21,974 nt of DNA from an uncultured Lachnospiraceae bacterium (GTDB taxonomy: Bacteria > Bacillota > Clostridia > Lachnospirales > Lachnospiraceae), in contig CAMPAP010000075.1 in NCBI GenBank assembly GCA_946631935.1, forward strand, positions 1-21,974, in the 5' to 3' direction. The translations under genes were made by a program, and so were the position numbers. Of this stretch, positions 14,568 through 21,974 are shown one piece after another (within the stretch, counting starts at the first letter, position 1; every line of letters starts with the position of its first letter). The notes under the pieces were generated by a model. It did not search any database. It was not told the DNA's origin and saw only the letters and a list, made by a program, of their open reading frames with translations.

Positions 14568-16721
14568 ATGAAAAAAACAAAACTCATTAGAAAATTTGCA
14601 TTTCTTATCTCTGTTTTCATCATACTCACCATAAGTCTGGCTGCGCTTATAACTTATCTTTCCCAGATGAAGCTGAATAAAAGCGCATGCGTCAACAAGA
14701 TAATCGGTGTCGGTGATTACCTTGAGGGACTCATCGAAGAAGAACCCGGCGAATTTCAGGAATATATCGATTTTTACAAAGAGCATTATCAGGATATCCG
14801 CATCCCCAAGGACTTTACAGACAGCACGGATGCGAAGATCGCTTTTTATGCCGCCTTCAGCAGGGAATATCCCGGAAAAGCTTTCAAAACAGATGTAAAG
14901 ACATCAGATATGCCTCTGGAACTTCAGACTCTCTATTATACCTTTGTCCATGAGTACTGGATCCTGACCTTTGAGCAGGCCAGAGAATCCTTCGATCTTC
15001 CGTATACTTATTTTCTGCTTCCCGACGATAAAACAAATATGACCATGTACATGATAGACGGAGAGCGTACCGAAGATCCGGAGAATCCCGGCTTTTTATA
15101 CATGGGCGATTCATATTACGAAGATCCGTCAGAACACGCTCTAATGTGGAATACCTACCATAATGCTGTAAGATACGATGATGTCTATGAATGGGACAAT
15201 GCGTGGGGCAATACTTATTCTTATTACACTCCCGTTGTGCTTAACGGAGTGTGTGCCGGACTTGTGGTCACTGAGATAGATGTAAAATATGTAAACGGAA
15301 AGATATTAAAAAACACTCTTCTTCTGACCCTCCAGCTTGGAATTCTCCTTACCACGGCAACAGCGGTCCTTCTTGCATTCTTCAACAAAAAACATATCAG
15401 CAGGATCAACCATCTTTCCGAACAGGTAAATGATTTCTCCACAAAAAGAGGCTACGAAACAGTTGAAGCCATACGTTCATACCCTTACGGAAACGATGAG
15501 ATATCCACCCTTGCCGAAAATACGGCAAACATGATCAAAGAACTTCAGAGCCATGAAATGAAGATCGCCAAGGACGCACAGTTCAAAAGCGATTTCCTTG
15601 CAAACATGAGCCACGAGATAAGAACTCCCATGAACGCCGTAGTCGGTCTTTCCGAACTTGTTCTTAAAGAAGACCTTAACGAAAAGAGCAGGGAGTATTC
15701 CGAACAGATCTACGAATCAGCAAATTCAATGCTTAATGTCTTAAATGACATTCTTGATTTTTCCAAGATAGAAGCAGGCACCATGATCATAGCTCCTGCA
15801 GATTACGATATCAGAAAATCTGTAAATATGGTGGTCAGCAATCAGGCTATGGGCATTGCGGACAAGCCGGTCAAGATGGGACTGAACATTTCACAGGACA
15901 TCCCTTCCCGCCTTGTAGGCGATGTTTCACGCATCAGGCAGATACTTGGGAACGTTATATCAAATGCCGTAAAATTTACCAAAGAAGGGTCCATCTCTGT
16001 AGAGGTTGCAGGTCAGCCCATAGACGACAAGAATATAACTCTTATCATAAAAGTTTCAGATACAGGTATAGGTATCAAAGAGGAAGATCACGAGAAGATA
16101 TTCGAATCATTCTCACAGGTAGACAGTAAGAGAAACCGTGAAGCAGACGGAACGGGTCTTGGACTTGCCATCACCCAGCGCCTGATAGAACTGATGAACG
16201 GAACCATTGAAGTGGAAAGTGAGTACGGAGTGGGAAGTACATTCATCATCACTCTTCCACAGAAGATATCGGATTCCCAGGCAGACGGTGAAGAGCCTGC
16301 AGTCATCACTTCATCCGGAGAAAAGCCTCTTTACGCCCCCGGAGCCAAAGTCCTTGTTGTTGATGACAACAGTATCAATCTCTACGTTGCAAAGAATCTG
16401 CTTGAAATATACGGCGTCAAACCCGTATGTGTACCCAGCGGAGAGCTGGCGATCAAAGCAGTACAGAAGAAAGAATTTGATCTTATCCTCATGGACTACA
16501 TGATGCCCAAAATGGACGGTATCGAAGCCATGAAGATCATACGCTCAGAGCACCCCGAATATAACGAAAGACCCATCATCGCATTTACAGCTAATGCTGT
16601 GGAGGAAGCAAGGGAAAAGCTTATGAGCGAAGGAATGAACGATTTCCTTTCAAAGCCGGTCAAGGCAGAGGATATAGAAGCCCTGCTCAGAAAGTGGCTT
16701 CCCGATGAACTGATAGAATAA
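14568..16721 (+). CDS. Hybrid sensor histidine kinase with C-terminal receiver
   Basis: This 717-residue inner-membrane kinase has a first membrane helix (10-31), an extracytoplasmic sensor of about 215 residues (32-248) and a second helix (249-272). A HAMP-like linker (273-325) and a HisKA domain with FLANMSHEIRTPMN and H349 follow. The ATPase domain has N462/N466 (GNVISNAVKF), D498 (DTGIGI), the phenylalanine lid and GTGLGLA (528-534). The receiver starts at VLVVDD, with D599/D600, acceptor D643 (ILMDYMMP), T674 and K696 (LSKP). The sensor is rich in Tyr, Trp and Asp, and may be a Cache-like fold, but I cannot name a ligand. There is no HPt domain, so an external phosphotransfer protein or self-contained control is expected. 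It is divergent from the dap operon and ends at a terminator shared with typA. Confidence 0.93.
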   Translation: MKKTKLIRKFAFLISVFIILTISLAALITYLSQMKLNKSACVNKIIGVGDYLEGLIEEEPGEFQEYIDFYKEHYQDIRIPKDFTDSTDAKIAFYAAFSREYPGKAFKTDVKTSDMPLELQTLYYTFVHEYWILTFEQARESFDLPYTYFLLPDDKTNMTMYMIDGERTEDPENPGFLYMGDSYYEDPSEHALMWNTYHNAVRYDDVYEWDNAWGNTYSYYTPVVLNGVCAGLVVTEIDVKYVNGKILKNTLLLTLQLGILLTTATAVLLAFFNKKHISRINHLSEQVNDFSTKRGYETVEAIRSYPYGNDEISTLAENTANMIKELQSHEMKIAKDAQFKSDFLANMSHEIRTPMNAVVGLSELVLKEDLNEKSREYSEQIYESANSMLNVLNDILDFSKIEAGTMIIAPADYDIRKSVNMVVSNQAMGIADKPVKMGLNISQDIPSRLVGDVSRIRQILGNVISNAVKFTKEGSISVEVAGQPIDDKNITLIIKVSDTGIGIKEEDHEKIFESFSQVDSKRNREADGTGLGLAITQRLIELMNGTIEVESEYGVGSTFIITLPQKISDSQADGEEPAVITSSGEKPLYAPGAKVLVVDDNSINLYVAKNLLEIYGVKPVCVPSGELAIKAVQKKEFDLILMDYMMPKMDGIEAMKIIRSEHPEYNERPIIAFTANAVEEAREKLMSEGMNDFLSKPVKAEDIEALLRKWLPDELIE

Positions 16722-16723
16722 TA

Positions 16724-16757
16724 AAAAAATCAGGGCCATCCGAAAGGATGGCCCTTC
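16724..16757. terminator. Shared terminator between the hybrid kinase gene and typA
   Basis: AGGGCCATCC (16732-16741), tetraloop GAAA and GGATGGCCCT (16746-16755) make a perfect 10-bp stem. A seven-base T-run follows on the minus strand (16730-16724), so it best terminates typA. The plus strand has only a weak T-run (TTCTGTT). Confidence 0.9.
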
Positions 16758-16762
16758 TGTTA

Positions 16763-18598
16763 TCAGTCTTTGTTAAAACCTGCGCGCTTTCTGAGTCTGG
16801 GATCAAGGATCTTTTTCCTGATACGAAGATTCAGGGGAGTTACCTCTAACAGCTCATCTGTTTCAATGAAATCCAGTGCCTGTTCAAGCGAAAGGATCTT
16901 CGGAGGTGTAAGCCTTAAAGCTTCATCAGCGGATGATGATCTTGTATTTGTCATCTGCTTTTTCTTACATACATTTATCTCAATATCTTCACTTCTGCCT
17001 GTCTCACCAACTACCATTCCCGAATAAACTTTTTCTCCGGGTCCGATGAAAAGAGTTCCTCTTTCCTGGGCATTGAACAATCCGTATGTTATGGCTTCAC
17101 CGTCTTCAAAAGCTATAAGAGATCCGAGCTTTCTGTAAGAGATATCTCCCTTATAAGGAGCATATCCGTCGAATTCGGTATTGATGACACCGTTACCTTT
17201 AGTATCCGTCAAAAACTCTCCCCTGTAGCCTATAAGTCCTCTTGAAGGGATGGAGAACTCAAGCCTTGTATATGTTCCTCCGCTTATGGAACTCATATTC
17301 CTGAGCTCGCCTTTTCTTGAACCGAGCTTTTCGATGACAGCTCCGGTACAGTCGTTTGGAACATCGATATAGGCTATCTCCATGGGTTCTGTCTTATTAC
17401 CCTTTTCGTCGGTCTTATACAAAACCTCTGCCTTGGATACGGCGAATTCATATCCTTCTCTTCTCATTGTCTCTATAAGCACTGAAAGGTGAAGTTCTCC
17501 TCTTCCGGATACCTTGAAACGATCGGTATCTTCTGTATCCTCGACTCTGAGAGACACATCAGTATTAAGTTCCCTGTAAAGTCTGTCCCTTAAATGTCTG
17601 GATGTAACGAACTTTCCCTCCTGTCCCGCAAGAGGTGAATCATTGACGCAAAAATCAATGGCAATGGTGGGTTCGGATATCTTCTGGAAGGGAATGGGAG
17701 AAACAGCATCGGGGCTGCAGATCGTATCCCCTATATGTATCTCGGAGATACCTGAAATGGCAACGATGGAACCTATCTTTGCTTCATTTACCTCGACCTT
17801 GGCAAGTCCGTCGAATTCGTAGAGCTTGCTGATCTTGGTCTTGATAAGCTTGTCCGGATCATGATGATTGCAGATAACAACTTCCTGATTGACCTTAACG
17901 GAGCCGTTCTCAACCTTACCGATGCCGATACGTCCCACATACTCATTGTAATCTATGGTGGATATAAGGACCTGTGTCCCTGCCTCAGTATCTCCTTCGG
18001 GAGCCGGTATATACTCAAGGATGGTATCAAACAAAGGAGCCATGCTTGTTCCTGCCTGAGAAGGATCCATGCTTGCTATACCGCTTTTAGCGGAAGCGTA
18101 TACAAAAGGACAGTCAAGCTGGGCATCATCTGCATCAAGCTCAAGGAAAAGCTCGAGAACTTCATCAACCACTTCCTCAGGTCTTGCCTCGGGACGGTCT
18201 ATCTTGTTGATACAGACGATAACGGGAAGCTTAAGTTCCAGTGCTTTCCTTAATACAAATTTGGTCTGGGGCATTGCTCCTTCAAATGCATCAACAACAA
18301 GGATGACACCGTTTACCATCTTAAGGACACGTTCAACCTCTCCTCCGAAATCCGCATGTCCCGGTGTATCAACAATATTGATCTTGGTATTTTTATATGT
18401 TACGGCTGTATTCTTGGAAAGTATGGTTATACCGCGCTCACGCTCGATATCTCCCGAGTCCATGACACGCTCGGCAACTTCCTGGTTTTCCCTGAATACT
18501 CCGCTCTGTTTTAAAAGCTCATCAACAAGGGTAGTCTTGCCGTGATCGACGTGGGCGATTATGGCAACATTTCTTATATCTTCTCTCTTTGTGATCAT
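16763..18598 (-). CDS. typA: Translational GTPase TypA/BipA
   Basis: This 611-residue ribosome-associated GTPase of the EF-G/LepA superfamily is linked to ribosome assembly, stress and cold adaptation. Its G motifs are AHVDHGKT (15-22), RGITI, DTPGHADFGGEVERVL, NKIDRPEARPEEV and SAKSG. Domains II and III-V follow (FKVSGRGELHLSVLIETMRR, PSRGLIGYRGEFLTDTKGNG), and the TypA-specific C-terminal domain ends IRKKILDPRLRKRAG. AGGAG lies 7 bases before the ATG. The length is standard. It appears to be a single-gene transcript with its own promoter and terminator. Confidence 0.97.
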   Translation of the reverse strand: MITKREDIRNVAIIAHVDHGKTTLVDELLKQSGVFRENQEVAERVMDSGDIERERGITILSKNTAVTYKNTKINIVDTPGHADFGGEVERVLKMVNGVILVVDAFEGAMPQTKFVLRKALELKLPVIVCINKIDRPEARPEEVVDEVLELFLELDADDAQLDCPFVYASAKSGIASMDPSQAGTSMAPLFDTILEYIPAPEGDTEAGTQVLISTIDYNEYVGRIGIGKVENGSVKVNQEVVICNHHDPDKLIKTKISKLYEFDGLAKVEVNEAKIGSIVAISGISEIHIGDTICSPDAVSPIPFQKISEPTIAIDFCVNDSPLAGQEGKFVTSRHLRDRLYRELNTDVSLRVEDTEDTDRFKVSGRGELHLSVLIETMRREGYEFAVSKAEVLYKTDEKGNKTEPMEIAYIDVPNDCTGAVIEKLGSRKGELRNMSSISGGTYTRLEFSIPSRGLIGYRGEFLTDTKGNGVINTEFDGYAPYKGDISYRKLGSLIAFEDGEAITYGLFNAQERGTLFIGPGEKVYSGMVVGETGRSEDIEINVCKKKQMTNTRSSSADEALRLTPPKILSLEQALDFIETDELLEVTPLNLRIRKKILDPRLRKRAGFNKD

Positions 18599-18624
18599 AA
18601 CTTACTCCTTCTCAAAACCTAAAT

Positions 18625-18653
18625 AATATAACCCACAGCGGCTTTTTTTTCAA
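18625..18653 (-). promoter_or_regulatory. Promoter of typA
   Basis: TTGAAA (18653-18648), a 17-base spacer and TATATT (18630-18625) lie about 27 bases before the typA start. The -35 box begins 2 bases after the recN terminator T-run. Confidence 0.8.
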
Positions 18654-18655
18654 GT

Positions 18656-18693
18656 AAAAAGTGAGCCGTCAGGCTTTCCTTTCGGCTCACTTT
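18656..18693 (-). terminator. Terminator of the tlyA-nadK-argR-recN operon
   Basis: On the minus strand AAAGTGAGCCG and CGGCTCACTTT flank a 14-base loop and run into further Ts (18660-18656). It begins about 12 bases after the recN stop. Confidence 0.9.
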
Positions 18694-18704
18694 GATATGT
18701 ATGT

Positions 18705-20384
18705 TCATTTTTTTGACTCAAGAGCCCTCTTTTTAAGATCCCTTGCGTTCTGAAGAGAGCTTTCGCTTTTTTCATCCGACCCTAAAAGCCTTGCGATCTC
18801 TTCCACGGAAGCCTCTCCTTCTATCTTTCTTACGTTTGTTGTTGTAGAGGAATCATCCGATGACTTTTCAATGACAAAATGATGATCCGCCATTGATGCT
18901 ATCTGGGGAAGATGTGTAATGCATATAACCTGATGATGGGCAGAAACCCTTCCTAAGGATTCGGCAACCTTCCATGCCGTGATGCCGCTTATGCCGGAGT
19001 CTATCTCATCAAAGATAAGAGTTCCGGTATTCTCCATTCCTGCAAGGACTGTTTTGACGGCAAGCATTATCCTGGAAAGTTCACCTCCGGATGCCACATC
19101 GGATATGGGCTTTAAGTCTTCGCCGGGATTAGTGGAAATATAAAAGTCCACGCTGTCACAGCCTCTTATTCCCTCAGCAGAATCCTCAAGTCTTATCTCA
19201 AGTCTTGCTCCGTTAAAATTAAGTTCCGCAAGCTGCTTTTCCAGTTCTTTTGAAAGAACCGGAGCACTCTTTTTGCGAAGCATGCTAAGCTTTAATGATG
19301 CCTTAAAATAATCATCTTCGGCATCCTTAACCTTCTTTTTCAGTTCACTTATGTATGCATCAAAATCAGAATACTTTTCAAGCTGTTCTCTTTTTTCATC
19401 AGCATATCTTAAAATGTCCGGAATGGTCTTTCCGTACTTACTCTTAAGTTTATTGATAAGATCCAGCCGCTTTTCGGTCAGTTCAAATTCTTCTTCATCA
19501 AATTCCATCCGGGAAATATATGAAGAGACCGAATAACTGATATCGGACAAAAGCGATTCCGCTTCCGAAAGCTCATCTGATATCTTTCCCAGTTCATCAT
19601 CGAAACGGATGATCTGTGACAGTTCTCCGTTAGCTGAAGATACAAATGAAAGTGCATTTTCGTCCCCATCACCCCCGAGAAGATCATGAACCTTTTCGAT
19701 ACCTTCGGCGATCTTCCTGAAATTGCTCATCCTGCGGTATGCATTCTCAAGCTCTTCATCCTCGCCTTCTTTGAGTGAGGCTTCTTCTATCTCTTTAAGT
19801 TCATATTCGGAAAGCTGTATCTGTCTTGCCTGAACTCCCGAATCCATATTCTCCGATTCCAGGCTGCTTCGAAGATCTGCCATCACTTTATACTTTGAAG
19901 AAACATCCGAAAGAAGATCATTGATCTTAGGGCCGCATGCTGAGTCTAAGATAGTAAGAAGGTCAGATCTGTGAAGAAGGTTCTCATAATCTCTCTGACC
20001 GTGAACATCTATAAGGGCCTGCGAGAGTTTCTTCATTTCCTTCACAGTGGTATTAGAGCCGTTTATCCTGCAGGAAGACTTTGACTGGGAGCAGACTCTT
20101 TTGATTATGACAGTCCCGTCATCTTCAGGTTCGATATCAAGTTCTCCAAGCACCTCAAGGGCTTTGGGAGAAATGTTGTCAAAAACAAGTTCCACAGAAG
20201 CACTCTGGGCTCCGTTTCTGATCATCTGCGTATCAAACCTTGAACCTAAGGCCATAAGAACAGACCCCATCAGCAGAGATTTTCCCGCGCCTGTCTCACC
20301 GGTAAGGATATTAAGTCCGCCGGCAAAATCGATATCCGCATCTTCAATAAGGGCTAAATTTTTAACATGTAAGTTTTTAAGCAT
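18705..20384 (-). CDS. recN: DNA repair protein RecN
   Basis: This 559-residue SMC-like ATPase gathers at double-strand breaks and helps recombination. Walker A GETGAGKS is at 29-36. A long coiled coil with a central turn spans about 150-400, the ABC signature is VASGGELSRIMLA, and Walker B is LIFDEIDSGISG. THLPQIASMADHHFVIEK matches the C-terminal H-loop. I chose the ATG at 20384 because GGAGG lies 4 bases upstream and the protein starts MLKNLHVKNLALIED as usual. An earlier in-frame start (20420) overlaps the ribosome site and adds a basic stretch. It follows argR by 39 bases and closes the operon. Confidence 0.96.
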   Translation of the reverse strand: MLKNLHVKNLALIEDADIDFAGGLNILTGETGAGKSLLMGSVLMALGSRFDTQMIRNGAQSASVELVFDNISPKALEVLGELDIEPEDDGTVIIKRVCSQSKSSCRINGSNTTVKEMKKLSQALIDVHGQRDYENLLHRSDLLTILDSACGPKINDLLSDVSSKYKVMADLRSSLESENMDSGVQARQIQLSEYELKEIEEASLKEGEDEELENAYRRMSNFRKIAEGIEKVHDLLGGDGDENALSFVSSANGELSQIIRFDDELGKISDELSEAESLLSDISYSVSSYISRMEFDEEEFELTEKRLDLINKLKSKYGKTIPDILRYADEKREQLEKYSDFDAYISELKKKVKDAEDDYFKASLKLSMLRKKSAPVLSKELEKQLAELNFNGARLEIRLEDSAEGIRGCDSVDFYISTNPGEDLKPISDVASGGELSRIMLAVKTVLAGMENTGTLIFDEIDSGISGITAWKVAESLGRVSAHHQVICITHLPQIASMADHHFVIEKSSDDSSTTTNVRKIEGEASVEEIARLLGSDEKSESSLQNARDLKKRALESKK

Positions 20385-20423
20385 AATCCTCCGCCTTTTC
20401 AAAAGGGCGGTCAAAGGCATTCA

Positions 20424-20885
20424 TTACTGTATTCCCGTAACTCCCATGATCTTGTCCATGAGCTGATCTGCCGATCCCGTATCCCTGACGGCGATCATCA
20501 CGGTATCGTCGCCTGCGATACAGCCCACGACTTCGCTTAAATGCATTGCATCTATTGCGGCCGCAACAGCCATGGCCATTCCGGCAACGGTCTTAAGGAC
20601 AAGAATGCTCTGTGCTTTATCTATGCTGACAAAACCATCCCTTAAAACCCTGGGATACTTCTCTTCCATTATGCCATGGGAAGCAGTCAGTCTCGCATAT
20701 TTCTGTCCTGTTTTGTCTGAGGGGATCTTTGTAAGAGACAGTTCACGGATATCTCTCGAAACAGTAGCCTGAGTGGCTTCAAATCCCTCTTTTTTCAGCA
20801 GTGCACAGAGTTCTTCCTGGGTTGAAATATCATTATTCTCAATAAGATATAATATCTTGCTTTGTCTGGAACCTTTTCCCCTCAT
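20424..20885 (-). CDS. argR: Arginine repressor ArgR/AhrC
   Basis: This 153-residue arginine-responsive regulator has an N-terminal winged helix containing ATQATVSRDIRELSLTK, with S43-R44 in the recognition helix. Its C-terminal hexamerisation and arginine-binding domain contains GCIAGDDTVMIAVRD, in which the GDD acids bind arginine. The ATG at 20885 overlaps the nadK stop in TGATG, with GGGAG 7 bases upstream. A GTG one codon earlier (20888) is possible but closer to the ribosome site. Its place between nadK and recN is the usual Firmicute order and need not mean functional linkage. I see no clear ARG box in the window. Confidence 0.95.
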   Translation of the reverse strand: MRGKGSRQSKILYLIENNDISTQEELCALLKKEGFEATQATVSRDIRELSLTKIPSDKTGQKYARLTASHGIMEEKYPRVLRDGFVSIDKAQSILVLKTVAGMAMAVAAAIDAMHLSEVVGCIAGDDTVMIAVRDTGSADQLMDKIMGVTGIQ

Positions 20886-21739
20886 CACGCATCTCCCATT
20901 TTTCTTTGAAGAGTTTCAAGGAAGCTCAGATTGCTCAGTCTGATAAGATCGGTGCTTTTCTCGGATCTTCCGATGATCACTCTGTCGCCTGCTTCAAGAA
21001 GCATTCGATGCTTTCCGTCAAAAGAAACCTCTATCTGCTGCTCTAAGCCGTCATTTCTTGAAAGTACCGGAACCTCAATGGTGTCCTTTGCAGAGAGCAC
21101 CAGACTTGAATGATAAAGAGAGTGGGGACAGATGGGAGTAAGTATAAGCACATCCGATAAGGGGGCTGCTATAGGACCTCCCGCAGAAAGATTATATCCG
21201 GATGAACCGGTGGGAGTTGATACTATGACACCGTCACCTTTAAAAGCATGGATGAACTGTGAATTGACATACACCGGAAGTTCTATCATGTTCATTCCGC
21301 CGTATCTGCTGATCACAACATCATTAAGGGCTACGGTAACAGTCCGTTCACCGTTTTTTTTGATCACTTCACCGCAGAGCATGAGTCTTTTTTCGGTGTA
21401 ATAATCGCCGCCGATAAGCCTTGAAAGACTCTCCTCTAGTTTTGACGGCTCTATCTCCGTAAGAAATCCCAGTTTTCCGAGATTAACACCGACAATGGGA
21501 ATATCGGACTTCCAGGCTTCTCTTGCAGCCTGGAGAACAGTTCCGTCACCTCCCAGCACGATGATAAGATCATATCCTGATCTTTGCTCTATCTCAGCAT
21601 CCTTATCCTCGGTCCTTTCGATATCCGACAAAAGAACATCCGTTTCAATACCTTCTTTTTCCAGGAAGGCCCTGACACGTGAGGTTATGACTTCACCCGG
21701 ATCCTTATGTTTATTTGTATAGATAAGTACTTTATTCAT
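20885..21739 (-). CDS. nadK: NAD kinase
   Basis: This 284-residue cytoplasmic kinase phosphorylates NAD to NADP. The diagnostic GGDGT lies at 63-67 (IIVLGGDGTVLQAAR), followed by NLGKLGFLTEI, LNDVVISR, the glycine-rich TPTGSSGYNLSAGGP and the LTPICPHSL strand. I chose the ATG at 21739 (MNKVLIYTN) because it overlaps the tlyA end by 8 bases and begins the first beta-strand. The in-frame ATG at 21820 lies deep inside tlyA and adds a basic 27-residue stretch with no family match. The ribosome site is weak (AGAG), consistent with coupling to tlyA translation. The stop overlaps the argR start. Confidence 0.95.
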   Translation of the reverse strand: MNKVLIYTNKHKDPGEVITSRVRAFLEKEGIETDVLLSDIERTEDKDAEIEQRSGYDLIIVLGGDGTVLQAAREAWKSDIPIVGVNLGKLGFLTEIEPSKLEESLSRLIGGDYYTEKRLMLCGEVIKKNGERTVTVALNDVVISRYGGMNMIELPVYVNSQFIHAFKGDGVIVSTPTGSSGYNLSAGGPIAAPLSDVLILTPICPHSLYHSSLVLSAKDTIEVPVLSRNDGLEQQIEVSFDGKHRMLLEAGDRVIIGRSEKSTDLIRLSNLSFLETLQRKMGDA

Positions 21740-21974
21740 CAGCAAGTTCTCTGTGGGATCTTTCCGCAAGTCCGGATATCCTGTCCGTCCATTCATCCGA
21801 AAAGACCTCCGTCTCTTCATTCAAAAAAAGCTCATTAAATTTTTCGATGGCTTCCTTTTCGCTCAAACCAAGTATCTCATCCGGAACATCGTCCCTTTTT
21901 TTGATATACATCAGGTATTCGATATTTCCTTCCGGTCCCTTGATCGGGGAAAAGTCCGTTCCGAGGATCTCAAA
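21732..21974 (-). CDS. tlyA: TlyA-family rRNA 2'-O-methyltransferase, C-terminal 80 residues
   Basis: An open frame enters from the right edge and ends at TAA (21734-21732). It reads FEILGTDFSPIKGPEGNIEY, then LMYIKKRDD and an acidic helical tail ending HRELADE. The FSPIKGPxGNIEYL segment is characteristic of the C-terminus of TlyA (FtsJ-like, S-adenosylmethionine-dependent 16S/23S rRNA cytidine methyltransferase, once called hemolysin). The S4 and SAM-binding regions lie outside the window. Overlap with nadK and the order tlyA-nadK-argR-recN support the call. The acidic tail of about 50 residues appears longer than in many homologues. Confidence 0.88.
   Translation of the reverse strand, partial: FEILGTDFSPIKGPEGNIEYLMYIKKRDDVPDEILGLSEKEAIEKFNELFLNEETEVFSDEWTDRISGLAERSHRELADE

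Noticed and set aside
18069..18545. Plus-strand open frame of 158 codons within typA
   Set aside because: It is antisense to the GTPase domain of typA, with no ribosome site or recognisable domain.
20385..20420. Longer RecN N-terminus
   Set aside because: It contains the GGAGG ribosome site of the ATG at 20384 and adds basic residues not typical of RecN.
21740..21820. Longer NAD kinase N-terminus
   Set aside because: It would overlap 80 bases of tlyA and shows no family similarity; the 8-base overlap start fits better.

Overview
The window looks like a chromosomal segment of an anaerobic Firmicute, most likely Lachnospiraceae (Butyrivibrio-like). This rests on moderate-to-low GC, strong AGGAGG-type ribosome sites, a lysine riboswitch before dapA, the tlyA-nadK-argR-recN gene order, a YerC-type TrpR-like regulator and a DUF1836 protein. 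It is an inference from gene content and remembered family resemblance, not from a search. I see no rRNA, tRNA, CRISPR array, insertion sequence, prophage gene or plasmid function.

Layout. Positions 1-6350 hold a minus-strand run, read from high to low coordinate: a Tim44-like/zinc-ribbon membrane protein, pcrA, a small acidic-tailed membrane protein, the 23S rRNA uracil methyltransferase rlmD, a Fic-domain protein and a GNAT acetyltransferase cut by the window edge. Upstream of it, and separated by an intrinsic terminator, lies an SPFH protein with three zinc ribbons (6428-7798). Positions 7999-8760 encode a plus-strand protein with two receiver-like domains. It converges on a DUF1836 gene (8849-9466), which is divergent from a TrpR-like YerC regulator (9661-9948). 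A bactofilin and a membrane-anchored LytM-like protein with no metal ligands form a two-gene operon at 10023-11381.

Positions 11591-14479 hold a lysine-biosynthesis unit on the minus strand: promoter, L-box riboswitch, terminator, dapA, dapB and, last, an isolated hisA of the eukaryotic-type subfamily. A hybrid sensor kinase (14568-16721) is transcribed divergently from it and shares a terminator with typA/bipA (16763-18598). The right end is the maintenance operon tlyA (partial)-nadK-argR-recN, closed by a terminator directly before the typA promoter.

Most genes are core housekeeping (repair, translation, NADP, amino acids). The less ordinary material is: (i) the Fic protein, with a VbhA-like N-terminus, a Doc-like active-site loop lacking the second arginine, and a 21-bp repeat encoding a QKQDIE-type linker; (ii) the bactofilin/degenerate LytM pair; (iii) the SPFH/Tim44 zinc-ribbon pair; (iv) hisA apparently transcribed from a lysine-controlled operon; (v) a riboswitch platform with mutually exclusive hairpins; (vi) a sensor kinase that may be made from a leaderless mRNA. 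I do not see a clearly new multi-gene defence or mobile system.
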